DNA of 64,000 nt from Hemileia vastatrix (Eukaryota; Basidiomycota; Pucciniomycetes; Pucciniales; Zaghouaniaceae): contig JASXTE010000005.1 of assembly GCA_030280995.1 (NCBI GenBank), forward strand, positions 20,354,501 through 20,418,500. Direction: 5' to 3'. The translations under genes were made by a program, and so were the position numbers. The number at the start of each line of letters is the position of its first letter. Position 1 is the first letter of the stretch. This document shows positions 47,761-57,305 of this stretch, piece by piece. The notes below the pieces were generated by a model that worked only from the letters and a program-made list of their open reading frames with translations, made no database searches and was not told the origin of the DNA.

Positions 47761-50700
47761 TTATTTCTGTTTAAATTTTTTAAGAAGGGTGGATAAATTA
47801 GAAATTTCTTTTTCAGGTATCCATTTATCAAATTCATTTGATTTCCCTTTAAATCTTAGTAAATACTCAGTTCCTTTTTCTTTAGTAAGGATTCTTTTCT
47901 TGAGTATTTTTTCAATCTCTGCTTTTTCCACAATTTCTTCAGGTTGCTTTTTAGGCCTTCCCCTTCTTTTTGGAAATAAGTCAGGATCATTTGCATGGTA
48001 AGGTTTCAATAATGAGATAGGGAAAACTGGATGTTTCCTATCATATGGAGCATATAATATGACTTCCACTGCATTATTCCCAACCATTTTATTTACTACA
48101 AAAGGTCCTACAAAGGGATCCTTTAATTTAACATTACCCTGTAAGTTAAAATGTAGTGTTGATATGAGGACTTCATCTCCCTTTTTAAATTCAAATTCTT
48201 TATGAGATTTGTCCCACCTTTTCTTTTCATATTCAAATGCTTTTTGGATGCATTCTTCTGCATGCTTTCTACACATTTGTTGCATATGAATAAAGGATTT
48301 AGTGCCAGGGTGTATATCCAACCTTGGTAGTTTATTTAAATGATTTACTGGGGTATTTGGTACATATCCCAGCCAGAGTTCAAATGGTTTCTTCTCTGTT
48401 ACAGAATGAGTTGTGCTGTTATAAGCAAATTCAAGGCCAGGAATTAATGTTACCCAGTCATGTGTGAATTTCTCATTGTCTTTGTATTCTAATCCAAAGG
48501 CACAATATCTTCTGATCATGTCTTCTAGAGTTTGTATCATCCTCTCAGCCAGCCCATCAGTTTGTGGATGGTGTGCTGTAGACAATTTTAATTGACAACC
48601 TGATACTTCCATCAAAGATGACCAGAACTCTGAAGTAAATTTAGGATCTCTGTCAGAGATTATGGCTTTGGGGAACCCAGCAGTATTCATCATCTGAGTC
48701 CACCATAGTAACGCCAAGTCTTTAGCAGATACCTCTTTATGGGTAGGGATAAACTTACACATTTTTGTTAATCTATCCACTATTACCCAGCAAGAATTGA
48801 AACTTTCTTTTCCTGCTAATGGCAAGCCAGTTACAAAATCCATGTTTATAATTTCCCATGGAGCTTTTGGCTGCTCTATTTGTCGTAACAACCCAGCTCT
48901 CTTCCCAGTTAATCTTTTAGATTTCTGACAAGAGTCACATGTTTCAATGTATTTTTGTACATCCTCTTTCATGTTTATCCACCAGGCTATATTTTTAACT
49001 CTGGTTAATGTTTTGTTAAAGTCAAAATGACCAGCTAAGATGTCATCATGACAAGTACTCAACATTAACTCTTTCATAGAAGGTGTTATTACTATTACAT
49101 TGCTTAACTTTTTCCTGTAATATATATATCCATCTTCAATTGATAGTTTACCTTTTTCCAACGCATTTTTATACTTTGGAGGCAAGGTTTTAATTAATGC
49201 ACTCATGGAGGCATTTGTTGGATCATTAAGAATGGTAGATAGTTTAGACAAATCTTTATCAGATGAATAATTTTCCAATATAGTTTGCATAAACTCTTCT
49301 TCTAAATCCACTATATAAATTCCAAATATATGTATAACCTCATTTTCAGGTACATAAGCTGGGTTGTCAGCATCATTTGGCAAAGGACTTCTGGATAATA
49401 AATCCACATTTGAATGCAATGTTCCTGCTCTGTGAGTGATTGTCATTCTTCCTCTGTACTTTTGTACAGCTAGTTGCCATCTAAACATGTGCCTATTAGG
49501 TGTTTTCATGTTTAGTAATGATTTTACTGCACTGAAATCTTTTATAAGTTCAAACTTCTGGTCTTCCAGATAGTAATGAAGTTTCTCCAAAGCCCACACC
49601 ACGGCTAAACATTCTAGCTGTGTGGCACCATACCTTAATTCTGTTTTTCTTAAGGTTCTGGATATATAACAGATAACTACTTCAGATAATTTTCCATTTA
49701 TTATCTGTTTCTGCTGTAAAGCAGCACCCAAACCTATGAAACTTGCATCAGTGTACAAGATAAAAGGTAGGGTGAAATCTGGCAGTCCTAATATTGGAGC
49801 TGACATTAAACATTCCTTTAATTTATTAAAGGCGTGTTGTCTTTCATTATTCCAAATGAAAGCTTCATTCTTCCTGATTAATGTTGTTAAAGGGGCTGAA
49901 ATGGATTGGTAATTTTTAATATATTGTCTATAATATCCACACATACCCAAAAAACTTTGAACCTCTTTTACATTTTTAGGTATCCCAATGTTTTTAATTG
50001 CTGCCACTTTATTCTGGTCAACACAAATTTGTAATCCAGATACAACATGTCCAAGTACTTTCAAGGATTGAAATCCAAACTTACATTTCTTTAATGCAAT
50101 AGTCATATTAATTTCATCCATTTTTTGAAAGACTCTTTTCAGGTGATTTAAATGTTCATCATATGTCTTTGAAAACACTATGATGTCATCAATATAGACC
50201 AATAGCCATCCTTCAATCATTTCCTGATGAAAAACACTATCCATCAATTTTTGGAAGACTGAAGGGGCATTCTTTGGGCCAAATGGCATTCTCACATACT
50301 TATATATACCCATATGTGTGGTTATTAATAAGTAATTTTGATAATTTCTTTCCACAGGAATCTGGTGGTAACCCTTGTTCCCATCCAGACAGGAAATATA
50401 TTTTGCTCCTTGTAAGGTAGCATGGATAGAAGCTATCCTTGGTAGAGGGTAAATATCATCTACTGTATATGTATTCAGAGCTCTATAATCACCGCATAAT
50501 CTTGCCTTATCTTTTTCATAAGAGATTAATACTGGTGAAATGACACAATACTTAGGTGTTGTGTCCACTTTTTCAACAATACCCATTTCCAATAACAATT
50601 TTATATTGTCTTCAATATCTTTCCTTTTTGCAGGAGATGCTGGGTAAGGTTTCTTTTTTAAGCTGCCAGGAATATTATCCAGATCACAGCTTAGAGAGAT

Positions 50701-51010
50701 TTTCATCTCATGGTCTTTTACCAATCCTAGTTCATTTGATCCATGAGCAAATGCCATAGGATATGATTTAATCAATCTCAAAATGTCTTCTTGTTCAATT
50801 TTTGAGAGTTGAGGACTGAAAGAGGCTTTTTGGATTTCATTTTCCAATTCACCCACTTCATTGGTGGTTCTTCCACCTTGCAGTTGTTCTTCTCTAGGAG
50901 AAATGGAATATACTGAATTTTCAGAACATATTTTGAATTTCCTTTTACCATTCACCCCTATGGTGAAACAACTGTTTGCAGGATCTAGTTTAATGCCAAA
51001 TTTTGTCAAT
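47761..51010 (-). CDS. A2 Pol: RT, RNase H, integrase, chromodomain (open frame)
   Basis: 1082 codons open from the Harbinger border to the TAA at 47761. Counting from 51009: RT with C-L-D-G-N-K-G-Y at 207-214 and V-Y-I-D-D at 271-275; RNase H with Y-T-D-A-S (D421), L-E-C (E466) and N-V-D-L (D536); integrase with H654 and H661, C691 and C694, and the D-D-E set D724, D786, E822; the R-R-G-R-P-K-K stretch near 1010; a chromodomain at about 1020-1075 (T-E-Y-L-L-R-F-K-G...W-I-P-E-K-E). All catalytic residues are present. The N-terminal continuation is 54017 upward; the Harbinger insert splits the protein between protease and RT, so this half has no proper start. Confidence 0.93.
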
Positions 51011-51042
51011 AGGGGGTGTCAGTTCTGGCAAATCCGCACTTA
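51011..51042 (+). repeat. Left terminal inverted repeat of the Harbinger-like element
   Basis: AGGGGGTGTCAGTTCTGGCA followed by AATCCGCACTTA. The partner is 53985-54016 in reverse complement with one mismatch. Copies of the 12-mer AAATC(C/A)GCACTT continue inward to about 51155. Confidence 0.9.
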
Positions 51043-51288
51043 AATTAAGTGCGGATTTCAAACCAAATCAGCACTTACAAATCAGCACTTAAATTTTGCA
51101 AAAAAGTCACTTATTTCAAAAAAGGGTGTCAGTTATGACCTCAAATCAGCACTTTTTTCCCGTTTTTTTTCACAACCACATTTTGGCCACAAAAAATCCC
51201 TTCCTTTCTTACCCCATCCCTGTCACATGTGACACACTGACCTTCCTCGCTACCTACCCATCAATCCTCGGCACACACCCCTTCCTGA

Positions 51289-52084
51289 CGTTTTCAATAT
51301 TTTGACCAGGCATGTTTACATTCTTTTTTAACACCTTTACTTGAAGAAGATCAATCCCCTCCACCTTCTAACCATAGTTCAGCTGAAGATGATCCCAACT
51401 ATCAAGCAGAACAATTATATCGCAGAAGATCTGAATCCTCAGAGGCCCAAAATTTAAATGTATGTTTACTTTTTGTTTTTTCTTCAATTCTTCTCTGAAT
51501 TTCTCTTTCTTTCTAGTCTCCTCCTACTCAAACTCAATCTCCATTAAATAATCTCAATTCTGGAAATGTGAATACCTCTTTAGAAGCTGCTTTAGAAGAA
51601 CTTCCTGAAGCCTCTTGTTCAAACTCCAAACTAAAGCGTCGAGCCTCAACTTCAATGAACTTGAACCATCTATTAAAACGTGGTAATACTTCAACAATCT
51701 CATTTGGCTCCCTTGAGGCTTATTTTGAAAAAAAAGATATAAGTAAGTTTTGTTTACTATATATCTTAATCATTAACTCATTTATTTATTTATTTCAATT
51801 TAATTTTCTCAGCGAAATCAACTATTGCAAATAATGCCCTTGACTTTGAGAAGATGAAGTTTGATCATATGCTAAGGAAAGATCAGCAAGCCTTGGATTT
51901 GGAAGAAAAAAAATTTGAGGTAGAGCAGATGGAAAGAGTAAATGACCGTCAATTTCAAAGAGAAATGGCTACTTGTGAATTGGAAAAACAAGAGAGTTTT
52001 AAAAAAAAAGATTTCATTATGGAATGTGTTAAAAATGGCCAATCTTATGAGGACATTAAAAAATTACTTGACCTTTTCAATTGA
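51289..52084 (+). CDS. Harbinger accessory protein gene with two introns (5' end uncertain)
   Basis: Exons 51289-51459, 51517-51742 and 51813-52084. Introns 51460-51516 (GTATGT...TTTCTAG, 57 nt) and 51743-51812 (GTAAGT...TTCTCAG, 70 nt) join in frame. The product is acidic and serine-rich, then K-L-K-R-R-A-S, then a long charged coiled coil (F-D-H-M-L-R-K-D-Q-Q-A-L-D-L-E-E-K-K-F-E...) ending I-K-K-L-L-D-L-F-N. This matches the C-terminal helix of Myb/SANT-like or NAM-associated partner proteins that accompany PIF/Harbinger transposases and help bring them to DNA. No ATG is visible in the first exon; a DNA-binding N-terminal exon is missing or unrecognised. Confidence 0.6.
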
Positions 52085-52238
52085 TAAATTGTTTTTCTAG
52101 TTAATTTAATTTTGGTAATATTTTCTTATATGCTGACTTATAAAAGGAAAAGAATATAGTACGTTATTTTTGACAAAAATTTGAATGTATAATAAAAATT
52201 TTCTATCTTTACTTTCTAGTCAATAAGTTTGCTTATCT

Positions 52239-52425
52239 AAATTTTTCTAAGTCATCAATTTCACATGTCAGATTTAAAAAATTGGCAATGCCCTCCCCTG
52301 CATTTTATTGAAACAAGGGGTGGGTACCACCAAATTTTTCTAAGTCATCAATTTCACATGTCAGATTTAAAAAATTGGCAATACCCTCCCCTGCATTTTA
52401 TTGAAGTAAAGGGTGAAAGTCATCA
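52239..52425. repeat. Two tandem copies of a ~93-bp unit
   Basis: AAATTTTTCTAAGTCATCAA starts at 52239 and 52332. Each unit continues through CACATGTCAGATTTAAAAAA to CCCTCCCCTGCATTTTATTG. Non-coding, between accessory gene and transposase remnant. Confidence 0.85.
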
Positions 52426-52752
52426 AAATACAATATAATTACATAAATTAATTAATATATAAATAAGATATGTCAAGTATACTACTTTTAAAGTAATGAC
52501 AATTCCTTAAGCCAAAATGCAGATCAAGTCTAGAAACTAGGTTCAATGCAAAGTATTTTTTGAAGCAACTTATTTAAATAATACTTTATTAAATTAAGTT
52601 GATCAATAAAGATTGATTGACAATATTGCAATTCTTAAATACAATAATTTTATTAAAAAATTTCAGATTACATATAAAAAAAATCAGTGACTTTTTCTAT
52701 TACTTACAACTGTTTTTACAGAATTGAAAACTATGTTTCAGCTAATATTTTA

Positions 52753-53036
52753 TGGAAGTGAACTCTGTTCTTCGCCCGAAGAACAGAGTTCATCCTCCTA
52801 TTTTCACACTCTGTTTAAAAAGAATAAAATGACTTACCTGGAGAGATGAGTTTAGAAAAAAGAAATATAAGTGAATGGAAGTGAACTCTGTTCTTCGCCC
52901 GAAGAACAGAGTTCATCCTCCTATTTTCACACTCTGTTTAAAAAGAATAAAATGACTTACCTGGAGAGATGAGTTGAGAAAAAAGAAATATAAGTGAATG
53001 GAAGTGAACTCTGTTCTTTGCCCGAAGAACAGAGGG
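52753..53036. repeat. 123-bp tandem repeat with perfect 15-bp hairpins
   Basis: Units start at 52753, 52876 and 52999 (third truncated). Each begins with GAACTCTGTTCTTCG-CC-CGAAGAACAGAGTTC-type inverted repeats (52760-52791 and 52883-52914; the third has one mismatch and loses its end). Each full unit also contains a minus-strand CAG/GTAAGT splice-donor word, seen as ACTTACCTGG on plus. Confidence 0.88.
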
Positions 53037-53240
53037 GGTTAGAGGCGGGTTTGGTGGGGATTTGGAGGGAGGATTTGGGGGATTTGGTGGGGGGTGGAGT
53101 GGAATGAGGGGAAGATATGAGGAGACCAAGAAGGGGGAGAAAGGGAGAGATGAGACCAAAGAGGGAGAAAAGGGAGGTTAGAGTGAGCCAAGGAGGGGTG
53201 AATGAGGCAGCCAAAGGGGGGAAAAGGGGGATGATTCCAA
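53034..53240. repeat. Purine-rich G/A tract
   Basis: About 200 bp almost free of C and T runs on the plus strand (GGGGG, GGGTGGAG, GAGGGAGG words), in sharp contrast to the AT-rich surroundings. It begins at the truncated third 123-bp unit and runs into the transposase exon, where the catalytic domain would be expected. Confidence 0.7.
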
Positions 53241-53708
53241 GGAGTTGATGGCAGTGATACATCGTTTGGTATAAGTGTTAACTGAACCATACCCTAAATC
53301 AAAGACATTTTCTAAACGTTTCAAAGCGGCTCCATTACCATTTGAACCCAAACGGCATAGTGTGATGGCCAATTGAATTGAAGGATGTCGTTGTTCTTTT
53401 TGAGAATTATTGTGAAATATGGGATGATCCTGAATAAGCTCAAGCAATTTAAGGAAAAATTCCTGAGAAGTCCTGAACAGCTGTCTAAAACTGGGTGTAG
53501 ATAGGTTAAGAAGTGTTTGGATGGTGTACTTGGGGGTATGAAGTACTTGAGGCTTCCTGGGAAGAAGGTAACGTTTCCTGGCCATTTTTGATAAAACGAC
53601 AAAATCTTCTTCTAGATCAGAATCGGAATCAGAGTCCAAGAGCAGTTCAAGCGCCATGAAAGTCATTGCTTTATGTAATTTATCACGATTTGAAAGTGAG
53701 GAAGGCAT
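53178..53708 (-). pseudogene. Harbinger-like transposase, N-terminal part only
   Basis: The ATG at 53708 opens 176 codons. Residues 1-150 contain an acidic D-S-D-S-D-S-D run, a basic R-K-R-Y-L-L-P-R-K stretch, F-R-Q-L-F-R-T-S-Q-E-F-F, H-P-I-F-H-N-N-S, and L-C-R-L-G-S-N-G-N-G-A followed by a helix-turn-helix-like G-Y-G-S-V-N-T-Y-T-K-R. This is the N-terminal module of fungal HARBI1-type nucleases. From about residue 155 it runs into the purine-rich tract and no D-D-E catalytic motifs follow. The protein would bind but not cut DNA. Confidence 0.72.
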
Positions 53709-53984
53709 GACTCTTATATGATATGATATGAAGATGTAAGTGATGTACGATGTTTTGAGTTATGAAGTGTTATTCTGCGGAGTGCTGCGTATGAATGGGA
53801 TGATGCTGACAAATCAGTGAAATGGGACTTGATGGTGAAATCAGCACTTTTGGTTGAGAAAGTGCGGATTTGAGTGAAATAAGTGACTTATTTCATTTTG
53901 AAATCCACCAGTATTGGGGCTAGTGTGTTTTGGAAATCCGCACTTATTTAAGTGTGGATTTGGTCAAATTTAAGTGCGGATTTG

Positions 53985-54016
53985 TAAGTGCGGATTTGCC
54001 AGAACTGACACACCCT
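53985..54016 (-). repeat. Right terminal inverted repeat of the Harbinger-like element
   Basis: TAAGTGCGGATTTGCCAGAA through CTGACACACCCT; subterminal copies of the same 12-mer at about 53934, 53949 and 53971, plus weaker ones near 53843 and 53862. Confidence 0.9.
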
Positions 54017-56223
54017 AATAAATCATTGCCAATAATAAACCAATCACTACAGTTATTATTATCCATTACTACAAATTCACAAACTGCTCTAACATATCCA
54101 TTATTATATTTAAAGAATACAGCAGTTTTGTATTTGCCAATTGGATTTAATACTGAACCAAAACCCCTCCAGTTCTTTGTCTGAACAGGTTCTAGTTTTT
54201 CCTGGTACTTACTATCAAGTTTCCTTAATGCATTAAGTGAAACTACACTACCTGCAGCCCCAGTGTCAAGAATGGCATTCATTTCTTTTCCACATATGAT
54301 AATAGGTGCTCTGATAGGTGTTATTTTGTAAGTGTCATGAGATACATCTTTAATTATTTCAGCTTCCTCTATGGAAGTTAAAGATGTGTCTGTATGAGGT
54401 ATAGCATCATTCAGGAACATTATATCCTGTTCTAAGACAAATATCTCATTTTCATCATCACTGTAAGATATGTTACTCTTGCAATCCTCACTGGATTCCA
54501 CATTCTCATCTTCATGATTACTAGGTTCAGAATTTTGTGAGGTTTCAATAACATTTATTCTTTTCTTACACGTGTGACCTTTAACCCAAGGTTCATTACA
54601 TTTGTAACAAGTTTTATTTTCTTGTCTCTTAGGGACAAGGGGAGCTGAAGGTTTTTTCTTTTCCACTGGTAACTTACTTGTAGTAGGTTTTACCACGTCA
54701 ACACTTTGTCTGTAATTACTATACTTGGTTTCATACTTGTGGTTTAATAATATCTCATTGCATATATTAATGAATCCAGAGGTGTCTCTGACAGTCTCAG
54801 TTCTAGCTACAATAATATCTCTAACTGATATAGGCAACTTGTATATTATTTTTTCTTTCCACTCTTCATAATCCATTTTTGGATCCATAGTTTTCATGAT
54901 TTTTATTAAATTCATTAAGAAGACCATGGGTTTATCTCCAGCATTTGGATTATATCTGGCCCTTTCATACAGTCTTTGTTGAGTGATTCTAAATTTTGGG
55001 CCACCAAATTGCCTTTCAATTAGTGCCTTCCATTCATTCCAGGAGTAATTAATTCCCTCACTCAATACAGATTCAAACCATAATAAGGCCACATCTGTAA
55101 ATAAAGATATTAACTTTGAAGTGATTTCTTCATCAGGTAATTTATATGAAAATTTTATGTTATCAATTCTTTGTATGAATTGTTGCCAATCAGATTTTGA
55201 ATCCCCATCAAAAGAAGGGTACTGATCTAACTTAGGCCAGTTCTTTTGGCTAGTTTTAGCTTCCCTAACCTGAGGAATATTGAGTAATTCACTTACTTTA
55301 GAAAGATGATCATTAATTTCATCTTTTACTGATTTTATATTCTCAGAGCCCATGACACTATGTTCATGTTCCATCATTGGTTTATCATCAGAGTGTTTCA
55401 TAAAAACTGGTACTCTTTCTACATAAGAGGTATTATCCTTTAAAGTTTCAGTATTTTTCAAAATGTTAGCTACTTCAATTTCTACTCTTTGTAACCTATC
55501 TTTTATCACAGGTACATGAGTTAAGGTATCATTTACATTTGAAAAAGACAATTTTACACGTCCCTCTATGGTAGCCATAATATTCTGAGAGTGTTCTAAT
55601 TTACTTTCTAAATTTCTAATCTCAGAGTTTAATCTTTTATTCTCATTGATTAATTCACTATTTGAATTTTCAATAATTTTTAATTTATTGGCTGTGGTAC
55701 TCAATGATTGTGTTAGCTGTAATAATACATTTTCTGTATTAATGTTTGACTCTTTTGAGAACTCTTCCAATTTTTCAATTCTCAATAATAATTTACTTAT
55801 TATTTTTGATTCCATTGGATTCTCTTTTAAAAAATATTCTATTTTTTCCGTGTCCAATTCAGAAGACTCATTATCAGGGTCAAGATTTAATTCATTTGAT
55901 TCCATTTTTATATTAATAGTATTTTCCTGGTGATCAATAAAACAATTTTCATTGTCCTCATGTAAAGACAACTTTAACATATTTTGTTCAAATGAATAAT
56001 CCTTTAAATCCTTATCAACAATATTCAATATTTCCTTATCAATCTCATTACCTATAAGTAATTTATTGTCAGGTTGATATAATTGATCATAAGAAGTTGG
56101 ATGACTTACCAAGGTCTTATCCCACTTCCCCTGCCTCTCCTTGCCTTTCCCCTGTAAGGGTGACTGCTGGAGCCCTGCTGTTGAGGATTGTTGTAGTTTT
56201 GGGCGTACCAATCCCATTTCCAT
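54017..56223 (-). CDS. A2 Gag-protease (open frame, cut by Harbinger)
   Basis: About 734 codons from ATG 56223 to the insertion. The N-terminal S/Q/K-rich part is in -1 overlap with ORF1. Then a coiled coil (about residues 130-260) and the capsid (about 325-500, opening N-W-P-K-L-D-Q-Y-P-S-F-D-G). The knuckle has C539, C542, H550 and C552 (CX2CX7HXC), followed by an acidic linker and protease with I-L-D-T-G-A-A-G (Asp 653). It continued into pol at 51009 in the same frame before the insertion. The same frame is open upstream of 56223, so translation may enter from ORF1 by a shift instead of at this ATG. Confidence 0.88.
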
Positions 56224-56555
56224 TTGCTTACTGTAATTTTTTGGTCCTCCTCTTGGGCTGGAGGTGTTGCTCTGGAATTGTTGGGTGCCACTGTTGGTGG
56301 TTGAGTCTTTATGTCCACTAGAGCTTGGTTGACTTCTATGAAACCTTGAGCTGCTCTCTTTTCCAGATTGTTGATCTGGTCCACTATATTGTTGACTCTT
56401 ATTGTCAAGGTGTTCAGTAGGGTGGATAGGGAGTGAACTTGTTCTTGTAAAGTATTTTTTGTTTTCTTTATTGAAACTTGCTTTAAAAGCTTTTCCCTTT
56501 CCACCAGAGACATTGGCGGAGTGTTGTTGATTATAGGAGATTCCTGGCCCTCCAT
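56106..56555 (-). CDS. A2 ORF1, 149-aa leader protein
   Basis: An intact frame M-E-G-Q-E-S...S-G-I-R-P-W-stop. It contains the conserved helix (I-K-K-T-K-N-T-L-Q-E-Q-V-H-S-L-S-T-L-L), a second helix with V-D-Q-I-N-N-L-E-K-R, the W-K-W-D-W motif and the H-P-Y-R-G-K box. Stop TAA at 56106-56108 within TGGTAAGT. Overlaps Gag in the -1 frame. A G-GGA-AAG heptamer, a possible slip site, lies in phase in the H-P-Y-R-G-K box. Product unknown; homologous to ORF1 of E1, B1 and C1. Another upstream ATG (56643, M-C-D-N-N-D) belongs to the Gag frame but meets a TGA. Confidence 0.65.
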   Translation of the reverse strand: MEGQESPIINNTPPMSLVEREKLLKQVSIKKTKNTLQEQVHSLSTLLNTLTIRVNNIVDQINNLEKRAAQGFIEVNQALVDIKTQPPTVAPNNSRATPPAQEEDQKITVSKWKWDWYAQNYNNPQQQGSSSHPYRGKARRGRGSGIRPW

Positions 56556-57305
56556 TTGAATGTCCTGTAACAGGTCTTTCAGCTCTAGGTCATAAGTTAT
56601 AAGGTTTTACCTTATTACTTACAATGTCATTGTTGTCACACATTTTTACGTGGAATTTAAAGAATTGAAAGTTTAGATATGAAAACTTCAAAAAGGAGTT
56701 TTATCAGTATTTATCAATACCACTGAAGACAATTTTATTGCTTACTTATTGGTATGAAGTGAATCTTTAAGTGCCAAAAGTCAAATATGCTTTTATGTGG
56801 TCACTTGATTTAACTGGTCTACAATATGTAGCCATGTTTTTATAAAAAGAAAACAACTGTCAGTATGATTCTTTCTAAATATTTAATGAGTTTTACAAAC
56901 CAATAAAAAGAAAAGATTAAGAGTCCTGTTAAAAGAAAACAATTAATCAGTTTAATTGGTTTATTATCTGCAAAGATCACAAATTTAATTGGTCTATTGA
57001 CAGACTCCCACTAAGAACAATTATATGTTAAATTAGTGGTAAAAATTTTATCTGCAAAGATCTCAAATTTAATTGGTCTATTGACAGACCCACTAATAAC
57101 AATTATATGTTAAATTAGTGGTAAAATTGTTGATTCAATATCACAATTTTATATAACAGGGCTTCTTTTTCTGAAATCACTATATAAGTGACCCCAACCT
57201 GTTGTAATTATCCAAATATTTCTATAGGGATATTATTTATGTGTACCTTCTTTGAAATTTTCACTTACTGGAGTATAACAGAATTCTTGAGGAAAGGTCC
57301 CCAAT
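56556..57305 (-). other. A2 leader: primer site, putative intron, tandem duplication
   Basis: Primer block ATTGGGGACCTTTCC abuts the LTR (57291-57305). A minus-strand GTAAGT lies at 57263-57268 and a TTGTCTTCAG acceptor at about 56723. An 84-bp segment beginning TCTGCAAAGATC is present twice in tandem (56967-57050 and 57051-57127), once in A1. Otherwise no gene. Confidence 0.6.

Larger units (their letters stand above)
51011..54016. mobile_element. PIF/Harbinger-like DNA transposon, internally decayed
   Basis: 3006 bp. Terminal inverted repeats match at 31 of 32 positions, AGGG(G/T)GTGTCAG...CCGCACTTA. A 3-bp duplication AAT (51008-51010 and 54017-54019; possibly 4 bp AATA) interrupts the A2 gag-pol frame. 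It carries an intron-containing accessory gene on plus, a transposase N-terminal exon on minus, two tandem-repeat blocks and a G/A-rich tract. No DDE domain, so it is non-autonomous now. Confidence 0.88.

Noticed and set aside
52753..53036. CRISPR-like repeat array
   Set aside because: Repeats are directly adjacent 123-bp units with no unique spacers, in a eukaryotic transposon.
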